In this document: one piece after another, positions 47,040-60,418 of the stretch
Layout of the letters: every line of letters starts with the position of its first letter
How positions within the stretch are numbered: position 1 is the first letter of the stretch
Origin: Periplaneta americana
Lineage: Eukaryota; Arthropoda; Insecta; Blattodea; Blattidae
DNA: 64,000 bases
Assembly: GCF_040183065.1 (NCBI RefSeq)
Contig: NC_091128.1
Location: 177,305,668 to 177,369,667 of the forward strand
Reading direction: 5' to 3'
The notes under the pieces: generated by a model
Told to the model about the DNA's origin: nothing
What the model saw: only the letters and a program-made list of their open reading frames with translations
Database searches by the model: none
Program-made: the position numbers and the translations under genes

Positions 47040-47720
47040 AAAACATTGGACGTCGGGAATTGAATTTCGCCCTGTAGGGTGCAGACTCGGAGGCCTACAG
47101 GAACTACAGCTGTATTCAGGAGCATTTCGGAATGTAATAAACAATATAAAATACGATTGAAAAGATATCCGGTGTCAGATATCCACCTTTCTCTTGCAGG
47201 CCTTAATTATATTTTAATGTGTTGTCATAAAAACCAGAACGCTTGCCAGCGGCACATAATGTAATGACGTTTGAATCGCCGCTAGACTTTAATTGTGATT
47301 AATTTCCTGATTACAATATCATTTCAATTTGCATCGCATCAAATGTCTGTCGATGCACCCTCTGATGTCACAAAAATAATTCACGGCCATCAGCCAGGCT
47401 TCGTGTTCCACTCTGTGACGTATTATCGCCGAACATTGTCACACGCGGCCATGAGCGGACTCACTAATTTGCGGTAAGCCCCCCCGACTGAATTCGCGCA
47501 GAGATCAGCTCCAATTTCCAGCAGGCTTTCTGTACACAGTTCCAGGGTCTATAAATAATGACAGTGCCTCTGTACGCACAATCAATATGCCGATGAAACG
47601 TCCACGTGATTTTCTGCGATAAAGCCCAGAGATTTGTCTAGGGTCAAATGGGCATTAGGTTGCAATGCCGCCAAACTCCATTATTCTGTACGGGCGGAGT
47701 AATACCTTCGCATTGATCCT
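47040..47720. promoter_or_regulatory. Candidate conserved non-coding block within presumed intron
   Basis: This stretch is less AT-rich, low in simple repeats and free of TE signatures. It has homeodomain-type cores (TGATTAATTTCC, ATAATGTAATGACG), a half T-box-like TCACAC (about 47440) and CACGTG (47603). The composition is what an enhancer might show, but nothing here proves it. Confidence 0.25.
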
Positions 47721-49819
47721 ACCAAGTACCGTAGAAGAGGGTAAAGTCGATCAAAATTTTGCAATTTTTAATGATATTGAGGTAATGGGACGAAGTTCCT
47801 CAGAAAATAGCATTTTGTCGTGATATCCTTCACTTATGAAGACACATTACAAGAACTGAATTACAATCTATCAAAAACTGTTTTTTTTTATTTCACTTGT
47901 GACCGAAGTTACCTGCAATTTCACCTAAATTGCAATGTTAATTATTGTTTTTAAATATTTGCAAAAATTAAGTAAACTCTACAACTCCACTAAAGTTACT
48001 GCATTCGTGATGCAAGTAACATTAAGGAAGCCGTGAAAAAATAAACAAGATTCCAGATGCCGATGTTATTACTGCAATATGTTATATAAATAATATTGTT
48101 AAAATATTAAAATGAAAAATAAATCATTACATAACCTTACCGTTTGTTTTAAGTTCGCATTTATAGACTGGGGGGAAAAAAAAGACAGACGTATATCACG
48201 GCCTGCTGGAGTATAGTAAACACAGAAAACATTTTAAAGCAACAATGTTGAAGATAGATATTTTTGTTTTGCAAATTTTGCCGTCATTGAACAGAAACCA
48301 AGATGGAGATTTCATTGCAACTAATTATAAATTCCTCTTTCAGGTAAGGTAATAAACGATCTTAGCACAAAATAATGTACGATACACGAGCGGTATGTTT
48401 TCTTTCAATTCTCGGAAATTAAAAAAGCTCAACTACGTTTCGCTTTTTCAAACATTTCCTCGAACATGAAAACTTCAACATACCGCTCTTGTAACGCATA
48501 TTACTATATTTGTTATAAAGGGTGTAAAAAACAATAATAATCTTCAATATATGCCTATAGCATTATATAGTGTATCTTTTGTTACTGTGATCATACTATT
48601 CGATACAATTAGGCCTATAGGTCTCCACTGTACAATCGTGACTATGATTGCCAACTTACAAAACATAAAAACACATTTTAATACTTCACATACCAACAAA
48701 CAAAGATTTAAGAATTCAAAATTTACATTGAAATACCACACTTCAATTATAATCTAAAATGCAATTCAACATTGCTTAGGTTTATATCAGATGTTATTTG
48801 AAATCTTCCCCTCCTCATGTCACTTTAGAAACTACGTTGTTCCCATAGTCAGGTACAGAGGGGTGTACAAAATATGTTCCTTTGGCAGTGCTTCTCTTAC
48901 GCAAGAAATTCACCATGATTTCGTCTTCCTCTTTCCCCACTATCCCATCAATAGAAGCTATACTATGACACTTTTCTGCTTATAATGTTAGTTGGAGATA
49001 TTTCGGTGAACAATTTATTCTTCCTGCTGGTCCTATCTGTATTTCGAGTAGGTTGATGGTATGATCGACTTAACCCTACAAAGGTACAAGTTTTCTTAAA
49101 ATAATAAGTTTTAATACTAACATGTACGAACTGCAAAACTATTATTTCAGGATACAATCTCAACGAAAAGTACTTACGTATACTTCCTGTCTCCTTTCAC
49201 TGCTGACCATAGAGTTTGTAAGACTTTTTCATTTAAGAGAAAAAGTTGAAAATAACAATTTTCACTTCAACGGTAATTACACAGTGTTCCCATTGTTTGA
49301 ATTCGCAGGCTTTTTGTTGTCCCTCTCGCTTACATTTGCAATGTCAGGCAATGAAGTCAGCATAAAAAAAATTTAACAAGTAACTGAGAAAATATATAAT
49401 TTTCAATAAAAATCGCAAACGATCGATTTTACACCCACTGATTGACTTTACCCAATTCTACGGTACTCCACGTCAAAAAGAAATCCCCACTCCATGCCGC
49501 AAATGTGGACGCTTCGTCTTTCAAAATAAAATTGACGATCAGGTCAGTAATAACTTATCTGCACCTCTTTGAGCAACAATGTTTAACTTTCATGCCGTTG
49601 AGGTCACAAGAGAAAGGCTGGAAGGTTTCAGACAATGGCGGTATTGTACTAACCACCATGTTATTTATGACGAACAAATGATAGCTATATAAGAAAAACG
49701 AATGACGCCTTACAGAAAGCGACACTTAAACGTACTTTTAGAACTTAGAGGCACGTAAATTAAAAAATGAATGTCGCGATACCTTCTCATCGTGTTTTTC
49801 GCTTTTCACAAAAAGTTAG
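47721..49819. other. No gene recognised
   Basis: AT-rich unique DNA. Frames of 60-84 codons have no recognisable motif. Confidence 0.4.
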
Positions 49820-51690
49820 TTTCTCTAACAATTATTCAAAAGTCATAGAGAAATGAAATCATTACAGCCAAATAAGAATACTGTATTGTTTATAGTTTAT
49901 TTTCTTGAACTATTATTCAAAAGTCATAAAGAAATGTATTTATTTGATATAACTTACAGCCAATTACAAATAATGTATTGTTTATAGTTTACTTTCTTAA
50001 ACTATTGTTCAAAAGTCATAAAGAAACGAAATAATACAATGTAACTTACAGCCAAATAAGAATACTGTATTGTTTATACTTTATTTTCTTGAACTATTAT
50101 TCAAAAGTAATAAAGAAATGAAATTATTTAATACAATTTACAGCCAATAATGTATTGTCTGTTTATTTCCTTAAACTATTGTTCAAAATCATAAAGAAAT
50201 GAAATAATTTAATATAACTTACAACCAATAATGTATTGTCTGTTTATTTTCTTAAACTATTGTTCAAAATCATAAAGAAATGAAATAATTTAATATAACT
50301 TACAACCAATAATGTATTGTCTGTTTATTTTCTTAAACTATTGTTCAAAATCATAAAGAAATGAAATAATTTAATATAACTTACAACCAATAATGTATTG
50401 TCTGTTTATTTTCTTAAACTATTGTTCAAAATCATAAAGAAATGAAATAATTTAATATAACTTACAACCAATAATGTATTGTCTGTTTATTTTCTTAAAC
50501 TATTGTTCAAAATCATAAAGAAATGAAATAACTTAATATAACTTACAACCAATAATGTATTGTCTGTTTATTTTCTTAAACTATTGTTCAAAAGTCATAA
50601 AGAGTTGAAATAATTTAATATAACTTATAACCAATAATGTATTGTCTGTTTATTTTCTTAAACTATTGTTCAAAAGTCATAAAGAGTTGAAATAATTTAA
50701 TATAACTTACAACCAATAATGTATTGTCTGTTTATTTTCTTAAACTATTGTTCAAAAGTCGTAAAGAAATTAAATAATTTAATATAACTTACAACCAATA
50801 ATGTATTGTCTGTTTATTTTCTTAAACTATTGTTCAAAAGTCATAAAGAGTTGAAATAATTTAATATAACTTACATCCAATAATGTATTGTCTGTTTATT
50901 TTCTTAAACTATTGTTCAAAAGTCATAAAGAGTTGAAATAATTTAATATAACTTACAACCAATAATGTATTGTCTGTTTATTTTCTTAAACTATTGTTCA
51001 AAAGTCGTAAAGAAATGAAATCATTTAATATAACTTACAACCAATAATGTATTGTCTGTTTATTTTCTTAAACTATTGTTCAAAAGTCGTAAAGAAATGA
51101 AATCATTTAATATAACTTACAACGAATAATGTATTGTATGTTTATTTTCTTAAACTATTGTTCAAAAGTCGTAAAGAAATGAAATAATTTAATATACCTT
51201 ACAACCAATAATGTATTGTCTGTTTATTTTCTTAAACTATTGTTCAAAAGTCGTAAAGAAATGAAATCATTTAATATAACTTACAACCAATAATGTATTG
51301 TCTGTTTATTTTCTTAAACTATTGTTCAAAAGTCGTAAAGAAATGAAATAATTTAATATACCTTACAACCAATAATGTATTGTCTGTTTATTTTCTTAAA
51401 CTATTGTTCAAAAGTCGTAAAGAAATGAAATCATTTAATATAACTTACAACCAATAATGTATTGTCTGTTTATTTTCTTAAACTATTGTTCAAAAGTCGT
51501 AAAGAAATGAAATAATTTAATATACCTTACAACCAATAATGTATTGTCTGTTTATTTTCTTAAACTATTGTTCAAAAGTCGTAAAGAAATGAAATCATTT
51601 AATATAACTTACAACCAATAATGTATTGTCTGTTTATTTCCTTGAACTATTGTTCAAAATACATAAGGAAATGAAATAATTTAATAATCA
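49820..51690. repeat. ~81-bp minisatellite, about 23 units, with 164-bp dimers on the right
   Basis: The unit contains AACCAATAATGTATTGTCTG and TTTATTTTCTTAAACTATTG, then TTCAAAAGTCATAAAGAAAT. Units at the left edge (49820-50160) are diverged, the central ones nearly identical. From about 51090 to 51620, GAAATCATTTAATATAACTT alternates with GAAATAATTTAATATACCTT, giving a two-unit period of about 164 bases. Confidence 0.95.
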
Positions 51691-52489
51691 CCTAGATAAG
51701 AAGATAGGCGATGGATGGATTATTAGGTTCCAAGAAATAAGATACTTAACCGCATTTATGCCTTTTTATATTGTGCATTTAAGTGTAAACACGAAATTGC
51801 TTTCTCGTTGGTCTACATAAAATAGATACGTGCATTTTAAATACATAAATTGCGATATTACAAATTACATTTACAGTGGTTTACAGCAACGGCTATTGAC
51901 TTAATAACAATGAATCGTCCTTCCCTAAGGCTAGTTTTCATTCCTGCTCGAACTGGAAGCTATTTTGAACTTATGATATTACTAACTAAAAATAAAGTTG
52001 TATATAAGAGGCCTATTTCATTTCTCCAAAACGTGGAGGCCTGGACACATACGGGCTGCACATTTCATTATTCTTCACGTTGTCAAAGAAAAAAATCATT
52101 GAGGCGATATCCTATTCTTTTGCTTTTAATTTAGAACAGACTCAATAGCTCTTTTCTTTGAATTATTAGACTATATTTCAGATGCATCATTCCTGTATCA
52201 ATTAGCTCATATACACCCAATATAGGGTACATCCGTCCAATAGTTCAACAGAATAGTTAGGAGTTGTACAAGACGGACTAAAGTCCTCCCTGCTTTCAAG
52301 ATCTAGTTGCCATGGTTACTAAATCTGAAATTGTATGAATGGCTATAAATAACGAGACAAAGTTTAAGGACTAAACACAAAATGTACGTAAGCTTACAGA
52401 CTTACAAAGTTTTGGTTGTTTTTTGCTCGTTTATGAATCACTTGAGCGTGTAGAAAAGTGGAATGATTTAAAATAGGCCTATTACAAAT
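51691..52489. other. No gene recognised
   Basis: AT-rich unique DNA. A 94-codon frame at 51850 has no recognisable motif. Confidence 0.35.
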
Positions 52490-53577
52490 ATTAGAGATTT
52501 CAAAAAGGCGTATGACTCGGTTAAGAGAGAAGTTTTATATAATATTCTTACTGAATTTGGTATTCCCAAAAACTAGTTCGATTAATTAAAATGTGTCTTA
52601 GTGAAACTTACAGCAGAGTCCGTATAGGCCAGATTCTATCTGATGCTTTTCCAATTCACTGCGGGCTAAAGCAAGGAGATGCACTATCACCTTTACTTTT
52701 TAACTTCGCTCTAGAATATGCCATTAGGAAAGTCCAGGATAACAGACAGGGTTTGGAATTGAACGGGTTACATCAGCTGCTTGTCTATGCGGATGACGTG
52801 AATATGTTAGCGGAAAATCCACAAACGATTAGGGAAAACACGGGAATTTTACTGAAAGCAAGTAAAGAGATAGGTTTGGAAGTAAATCTCGAAAAGACAA
52901 AGTATATGATTATGTCTCGTGACCAGAATATTTTACGAAATGGGACTATGAAAGTTGGAGATTTATCCTTCGAAGAGGTGGAAAAATTCAAATATCTTGG
53001 AGCAACAGTAACAAATATAAATGATACTGGGGAGGAAATTAAACGCAGAATAAATATGGGAAATGCCTGTTATTATTCGGTTGAGAAGCTTTTTTCATTT
53101 AGTCTTCTGTCAAAAAATCTGAAAGTTAGAATTTATAAAATAGCTATATTACCGGTTGTTCTGTATGGCTGTGAAACTTGGACTCTCACTTTGAGAGAGG
53201 AACAGAGATTAAGGGTGTTTGAGAATAAGGTTCTTAGGAAAATATTTGGGGCTAAGAGGGATGAAGTTACAGGATAATGGAGAAAGTTACACAACACAGA
53301 ACTGCACGCATTGTATTCTTCACCTGACATAATTAGGAACATAAAATCCAGACGTTTGAGATGGGCAGGACATGTAGCACGTATGGGCGAATCCAGAAAT
53401 GCATATAGAGAGTTAGTTGGGAGGCCGGAGGGAAAAATACCTTTGGGGAGGCCGAGACGTAGATGGGAAGATAATATTAAAATGGATTTGAGGGAGGTGG
53501 GATATGATGGTAGAGACTGGATTAATCTAGCTCAGGATAGGGACCGATGGCGGGCTTATGTGAGGGCGGCAATGAAC
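52490..53577 (+). pseudogene. Most complete RTE-like LINE reverse-transcriptase fragment
   Basis: It starts at the first catalytic block DFKKAYDSVKREVLYNIL (52496 on). A one-base loss at about 52572 shifts the frame. The 228-codon frame (52591-53277) then carries [19 protein letters not shown] and the YADD box (52785-52796), followed by [32 protein letters not shown] and [17 protein letters not shown]-to-TAA at about 53274 stops it just before WRKLHN. The frame continues from 53311 through RRLRWAGHVARM and RRRWEDNIKMDLREVGYDG to RAYVRAAMN and is cut at 53577. Motif order and the short C-terminal region fit RTE-clade elements. The endonuclease half is missing. Confidence 0.9.
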
Positions 53578-54125
53578 AGAACAGAGCTTTCTACAAAGCG
53601 TGCGAAAATACATCATTTTTGGATACACGCCTATCAAGCGATACCGTATCAACAAGAAATTTCTGGTTGCGTCTGTCCACGTCAAAAAGATCGATTACTC
53701 TATTAGAAAGCAATACTATCCCATCAGCCTTAAAACGCGCCTGTCCGTCTACCACTATTTCTTCGTCATTCGAGTTTATGAAGAAAATTGGTTTTCCTTG
53801 ACTGCCTTGTACATAGGTCGTTCCTTATATTGGTATGTACAGGCCTACAGCTTTAAGCATTCAACGACTGGATTTATTGAGTTGTTACCTGGGAACATAG
53901 TTTTCAAATTCTACGCATTCCTGTGAAACTGAGTAGCTTTCTAAGGAAATTTAATCTATAGCAAAATGAACGACCATGAAATATTGGGAATCAAAAACTC
54001 AAACATGTTCATCATAAACATAAACACAAATATTATGACCTATATCATGATGAAATAAGACATATGAAACGATATCTTGAAATAATGGAAAGATATCAGG
54101 CCTTTGTATCCAAATAGTGAACTTC
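53578..54125. other. No gene recognised
   Basis: Overlapping frames of 84-131 codons reach into this stretch from the LINE, but none resembles a known protein. Confidence 0.35.
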
Positions 54126-54513
54126 ATTACTTACTTTCCTACTTACTTACAAATGGCTTTCAAGGAACCCGAAGGTTCATTGCCGCCTTTACATAAGCCC
54201 GCCATTGGTCCCTATCCTGTGCAAGATCAATCCAGTCTCTATCATCATATCCCACCTCCCTCAAATCCATTTTAATATTATCCTCCCATCTACGTCTCGG
54301 CCTCCCCAAAGGTCTTTTTCCCTCCAGCCTCCCAACTAACACTCTATGTGCATTTCTGGATTCGCCCATACGTGCTACATGCCCTGCCCATCTCAAACGT
54401 CTGGATTTAATGTTCCTAATTATGTCAGGTGAAGAATACAATGCGTGCAGTTCTGCGTTGTGCAACTTTCTCCATTCTCCTGTAACTTCATCCCTCTTAG
54501 CCCCAAATATTAA
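54126..54513 (-). pseudogene. RTE-like LINE 3' fragment, minus strand
   Basis: The minus-strand frame is open from [20 protein letters not shown] through RRLRWAGHVARM and RRRWEDNIKMDLREVGYDD to LRVP-stop at 54160. It is followed by a short 3' UTR with GCCATTTGTAAGTAAGTA. The frame continues upstream to 54549 in non-LINE sequence. No internal stop is present, so this fragment is relatively young. Confidence 0.88.
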
Positions 54514-55427
54514 ATTACGCAAGATTAAATTCGACGGATGTCTTCTCAACTCGATTTCTAAGGCCTTGAGTTCAAGTTCTTATCACTAGGATCAGAATTG
54601 GCCACTCAAAATAGACTCATCCGTATCTTCTGCTCAAAGATCAAACCCAAAATTTACAACACGTTATACCAACCTTACCACCAAGCACATCATCATTGAA
54701 GAACGAAAAAAAATATTCTATGACGAAAGTTTGAGAAAATAATATGATATCTATACCCCAAAAATATGAAGAAAAAAAAAATATATATATAATATTTCCT
54801 TGAAAAAAAAAACATAACCTCATGCAGGAAAAACAAAGCGAAATTAATGTTTCTCTAATGTTACCAACCTGAAAACGAGTGAGGCAGCTACAAACGTCCC
54901 GAAATTCAGCTACAAATATACCAAAATTAAGCTATGCTCAAAAACCGAAGATATCATAAAAAGCAAATAATTAACAAGTAACAATGAAACATAAGCCTCG
55001 TATTTTAAAAATTGGCTTTTTCCGTGTATATCTGACTGTCCAATAGGAGGGACTCTTTGTGCAAAACATTATAACATTTCGTCAACATAGCCGTAAAGAG
55101 CGGCACATCTGGAGATGGTTTTGAGAGAGCCCTTTTTTCAATAATAAAAAGAACCGAAGACCACTGTTACAGTTTAAAGTTAAAAAGCGATGTTTTAGAG
55201 ATATCATTTAGTGGAGTAAGGCCGGTTTATTTTTGTTGGATAGGCGATCTCTAATAAAGACTCTATCGGGAGTCGAAGAATTCACGAATACAGGGATTGT
55301 CAGTCAGCTAAGAGGCGTTGTTCACATAGCAGGAAAAGAAAACTGAAAACGGCAAAGCTTTCCTTACCATAAATGAGAGACAGTGTTAAAAAATCAGCCA
55401 TAACCTACATTTCCTATAGGTACGCAA
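54514..55427. other. No gene recognised
   Basis: AT-rich unique DNA with A-runs near 54770-54810. Confidence 0.35.
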
Positions 55428-57180
55428 CTATAAATACAATAAAACACAAACAAATGTCAAATACAAAAACAATAATGGTCAACAATAAATACAATAAAAC
55501 ACAATAAAATGTCAAATACAAAAACAATAATGGTCAACAATAAATACAATAAAACACAATAAAATGCGAAATACGAAAACAATAATGGTCAACGATAAAT
55601 ACAATAAAACACAATAAAATGCGAAATACAACAAACAATAAGGGTCAACAATAAATACAATAAAACACAATAAAATGCGAAATACAACAAACAATAATTG
55701 TCAACAATAAATACAATAAAACACAATAAAATGCGAAATACAAAACCAATAATGGTCAACAATAAATACAATAAAACACAATAAAATATCAAATACAAAA
55801 ACAATAATGGTCAACAATAAATACAATAAAAAACAATAAAATGTCAAATACAAAAACAATAATGGTCAACAATAAATACAATAAAACACAATAAAATGTC
55901 AAATACAAAAACAATATTGGTCAACAATAAATACAATAAAAAACAATAAAATGTCAAATACAAAAACAATAATGGTCAACAATAAATACAATAAAACACA
56001 ATAAAATATCAAATACAAAAACAATAACGGTCAACAATAAATACAATAAAACACAATAAAATGTCAAATACAAAAACAATAATGGTCAACAATAAATACA
56101 ATAAAAAACAATAAAATGTCAAATACAAAAACAATAATGGTCAACAATAAATACAATAAAACACAATAAAATGTCAAATACAAAAACAATAATGGTCAAC
56201 AATAAATACAATAAAAAACAATAAAATATCAAATACAAAAACAATAACGGTCAACAATAAATACAATAAAAAACAATAAAATGTCAAATACAAAAACAAT
56301 AATGGTCAACAATAAATACAATAAAAAACAATAAAATATCAAATACAAAAACAATAACGGTCAACAATAAATACAATAAAACACAATAAAATGTCAAATA
56401 CAAAAACAATAATGGTCAACAATAAATACAATAAAAAACAATAAAATGTCAAATACAAAAACAATAATGGTCAACAATAAATACAATAAAAAACAATAAA
56501 ATATCAAATACAAAAACAATAACGGTCAACAATAAATACAATAAAACACAATAAAATGTCAAATACAAAAACAATAATGGTCAACAATAAATACAATAAA
56601 AAACAATAAAATATCAAATACAAAAACAATAACGGTCAACAATAAATACAATAAAACACAATAAAATGTCAAATACAAAAACAATAATGGTCAACAATAA
56701 ATACAATAAAAAACAATAAAATGTCAAATACAAAAACAATAATGGTCAACAATAAATACAATAAAACACAATAAAATATCAAATACAAAAACAATAACGG
56801 TCAACAATAAATACAATAAAACACAATAAAATGTCAAATACAAAAACAATAATGGTCAACAATAAATACAATAAAAAACAATAAAATGTCAAATACAAAA
56901 ACAATAATGGTCAACAATAAATACAATAAAACACAATAAAATGTCAAATACAAAAACAATAATGGTCAACAATAAATACAATAAAAAACAATAAAATGTC
57001 CAATACAAAAACAGTAATGGTCAACAATAAATACAATAAAACACAATAAAATATCAAATACAAAAACAATAATGGTTAACAATAAATACAATAAAAACAA
57101 TAAAATGTCAAATACAAAAACAATAATGGTCAACAATAAATACAATAAAACAAAATAAAATGCGAAATATAACAAACAAT
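55428..57180. repeat. 55-bp minisatellite, about 32 units
   Basis: The unit is CAAATACAAAAACAATAATG then GTCAACAATAAATACAATAA then AACACAATAAAATGT. Spacing is 55 bases with very few exceptions. Unit variants (ACGGTC against ATGGTC, AAAACAC against AAAAAAC, AATGTC against AATATC) recur in multiples of 55, for example ACGGTC at intervals of about 110 and 165, so multi-unit blocks were duplicated. Confidence 0.95.
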
Positions 57181-58440
57181 TACTCCTTTATAATAATTTA
57201 TATTAAAACATAGTATTAACACTCCCTAGCTGTAAAAATTCATTTAAAAAATACAAAATGATTCTTGACAAGTCATTTCTATAGGATAGCTTTCTTGAAA
57301 TTTAAACCCTAACACTGGAAGGTTCCAGAGGTAATAAGTTAAATAAGAATGATGGTAATATACATGTACCAGCTTTTAGGTTTTGCCTTGTGGAGTAATT
57401 ATGAATAGTTGATACTAAGGTATAATTAGGCCTATTAAGATTCTTTTTAATATTCAATAGACATCTAAAAATATGAACATTAGCAACTGTTAAAATTCCT
57501 TCCTTTTTTTAAACAGGGGTTTACAATGAACATCATATGCCGATCCAGGATCTTAGTGGACACCCTGTACATCATAGGAAGTTTGTGTTGGTAAATATGA
57601 ACAAATATGAAGATTTGTTCGCAATGTGAAATTTTTACGAAATACGAGTGTCATGAAACAATAAGCAAATTTCCGCGTTTCGATTCTATTCACGACGCAA
57701 CACAGAAATTGTTATTTAAAAAAAATCTGCAATGTATGGGATAAAATATGAAACTCGATATTATTTTTCCGCTCTCTAATCATCACAGAGTGTAACAAGT
57801 CAAGGAAACAGATGAGCATCTCCGCAGAACTGCCAAATACTGTGAGAAACGCTAGTTCTTGTGTGACGTTAATTAAACGTTTCTAGGCCATAAAGTTGTG
57901 TGACGAACTACTGTAAGCTATACCAACGATGTTCATGTAATGTTGAAGGGTTTAATTGCATTCAGTAGTCGTTGTAAGGCCATGCAGGCGGCTATAAATA
58001 AATCCTATTAAAAAGTTTTAAGAAAAAAGATCTCATAACGACTTTGTTATAGCCTATAGGCTTACCGCACTGGTAGAGGACAGGTAAACTCATCGACACG
58101 ACAGCCACGAGTTACAACCCCGTCACACGCACATTTCTGTGGAGGCTTGAGCATTGCGTTCGGAGTCATTGACAAATAAGTCAAAGCACATTCCTCTCTA
58201 TAGATTGAGATATGTTTGCACGCTTCAAAATTTAAACTTTGGAGAAAACTGAATTTTAAAACTTGATGTTGCTGTGAAAAATCCAATTAACGCACACTAA
58301 TTTGAAACTTACAGTATAAATAAAACATCATTAGAGCAAGTTCAAAGAGTCTTTGATTTTTTACAGCAATTGTGGGTCCCTATCACCACGGCATGGCGCG
58401 TCCTCAGGTAGCGGATAGAGGAGACGGCCTCCAGATGTAG
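57181..58440. other. No gene recognised
   Basis: AT-rich unique DNA. The 74-codon frame at 58062 (minus) has no recognisable motif. Confidence 0.4.
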
Positions 58441-58464
58441 ACTAATAATAATAATAATAATAAC

Positions 58465-58508
<44 letters not shown>

Positions 58509-59092
58509 TTTATTTAACCTGGCAGAGTTAAGGCCTTCTCTAACACTCAACCAGGAGTAAAACTGCGTTACAAAGACACTACAAATTTACAAAGTGCACT
58601 ACAATTTTACACACAAAACTGAATAAGATAATAATAATAAAATGTAAACAACAAGTAAGTAGAAATCAGACATAATATATAACATACAGAAATAAAGGTA
58701 AAAGCGTAATAAAATGTGAACAGCAGGTCAAAAATAAATGAGGCATACAACGTATAAAAATAAGACAATTATTGATAATAATAATGATAATAATAATAAT
58801 AATGATTTATTTAACCTGGCAGAGTTAAGGCCATACGGCCTTCTCTAACACTCAACTAGGAGTAAAACTGCGTTACAAGAAACACTACAAATTTACAAAG
58901 TACACTACAATTTTACACACACAACTGAATAAGATAATAATAATAAAATGTAAACAACAAGTAAGTAGAAATCAGACATAATATATAACATACAGAAAGA
59001 AAGAAAAAAGCATAATAAAATGTGAACAGCAGGTCAAAATAAATGAGACATACAAAGTATAAAAAATAAGACAATTATTGATAATAATAATG

Positions 59093-59135
<43 letters not shown>

Positions 59136-59410
59136 TAATAATGATTTATTTAACCTGGCAGAGTTAAGGCCATACGGCCTTCTCTAACACTCAACCAGGA
59201 GTAAAACTGCGTTACAAAGACACTACAAATTTACAAAGTGCACTACAATTTTACACACAAAACTGAATAAGATAATAATAATAAAATGTAAACAACAAGT
59301 AAGTAGAAATCAGACATAATATATAACATACAGAAAGAAAGAAAAAAGCATAATAAAATGTGAACAGCAGGTCAAAATAAATGACGCATACAAAGTATAA
59401 AAAATAAGAC
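58441..59410 (-). mobile_element. Three tandem copies of a LINE class B 3' end
   Basis: Each ~300-340-bp copy (starting near 58507, 58804 and 59143) reads on the plus strand as AAT repeats, GATTTATTTAACCTGGCAGA, GTTAAGGCCATACGGCCTTC and ACCAGGAGTAAAACTGCG, then shared body. On the minus strand this is a LINE 3' UTR ending in the GAAGGCC...GGCCTT stem-loop, CTGCCAG and an ATT tail. The first copy lacks the eight bases ATACGGCC of the stem-loop. Identical bodies show the triplication is local and not three insertions. Confidence 0.82.
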
Positions 59411-59418
59411 AATTATTG

Positions 59419-59451
<33 letters not shown>

Positions 59452-59510
59452 GTAATAATAATACTAATAGTAATAATACTAATAGTAGTAATACTAATAG
59501 TAGTAATAAA
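59411..59510. repeat. AAT/AGT-type microsatellite
   Basis: AAT units grade into ACTAATAGTAGTAAT units. Confidence 0.85.
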
Positions 59511-59519
59511 ATAGTGCAG

Positions 59520-59797
59520 TACAAAGCAAGTATGGAGGGTATGGAGGGTAGCTGCGAATATATTGAATAAGCAGTTGTGGATAGCCGATAAGGGGTGGTC
59601 CTCCAGCTTGGGGGTTGGGCGAAGGGCTAACAACCCATCACCGTAAAATTCAGCTTGTTACGAATCCTTCAAATAAGCCTCGGAATGGGATTGATTCTCT
59701 GGCACGACCACAGCAAGGGTGTAAGGTTTTGAGATTTGTAACTTGGAATGTTACAAGTCTTTATAGAAGAGGAGGGGTGAGATCAGTATATTTGCTG
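59520..59797 (+). pseudogene. 5' end of the RTE-like LINE: leader and endonuclease N-terminus
   Basis: The frame 59615-59809 shows GLTTHHRKIQLVTNPSNKPR, LARPQQGCKVL, then RFVTWNVTSLYRRG. The W-N-V/I...S block is the established start of the AP-type endonuclease of non-LTR elements (the Asn is catalytic). The leader GGGGTGGTCCTCCAGCTTGG matches my recollection of 5' ends of this cockroach-type RTE family. The frame then leaves the family at GVRSVYLLTSC, so only the extreme 5' end is present. That is unusual, since LINE fragments normally keep the 3' end. Confidence 0.65.
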
Positions 59798-60418
59798 ACA
59801 TCTTGTTAAGTTATTGCATATGTAGGTAACGCGCTGCACAATTTATAACGAAGTGCCAACTTTAATAAATAAATACACAACATACAGACAGTTACCAGGT
59901 AACCATTTCTTTTTATTATTTCTTCATTTCTGAGTCGAAGTCTCTCCACGTGTTGTAAATCACGTGTTAAATATGTTACTGTGACGGGTTTGCATAAACA
60001 GTCTTCCCCCACCCCCAAATTTCTTAATTCCACATTACAAACATGTCTTAGTCTACAATGAAGCTATGACAGAGTACGTCCCGTGAAAGTGCAACACAAA
60101 GAAAAGAATGGCGCCATAAGTTCCCTGTAGAACGTCTAGCTTGGACGTGCTTCCAACGGTATTGTCGCTAAAGCAGCGATGACATCACCCTGAAGCACAA
60201 AATAGCTGCCCAAAAGTAACTTTATCTCGGAACTATCACTTGAGACCTTTGGTAGATCAAGCAGTTTTTGTGGACGCTTTCTTAGCAGGCATTCTGACCC
60301 TATCATTTTTTTCTGTTATTACCACATCATCGATTTATCAACTTTAAATAGTCTTTACAGGTTATAAGTGTCATTAAATAAATAACAATTGATTCTATTA
60401 ACCTTTGCTTACAGATTG
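59798..60418. other. No gene recognised
   Basis: Moderate GC around 60080-60240. No frame or element recognised. Confidence 0.35.

Noticed and set aside
52311-52324. GTTGCCATGGTTAC as an X-box
   Set aside because: The last half-site breaks the consensus, so it is kept apart from the two exact palindromes.
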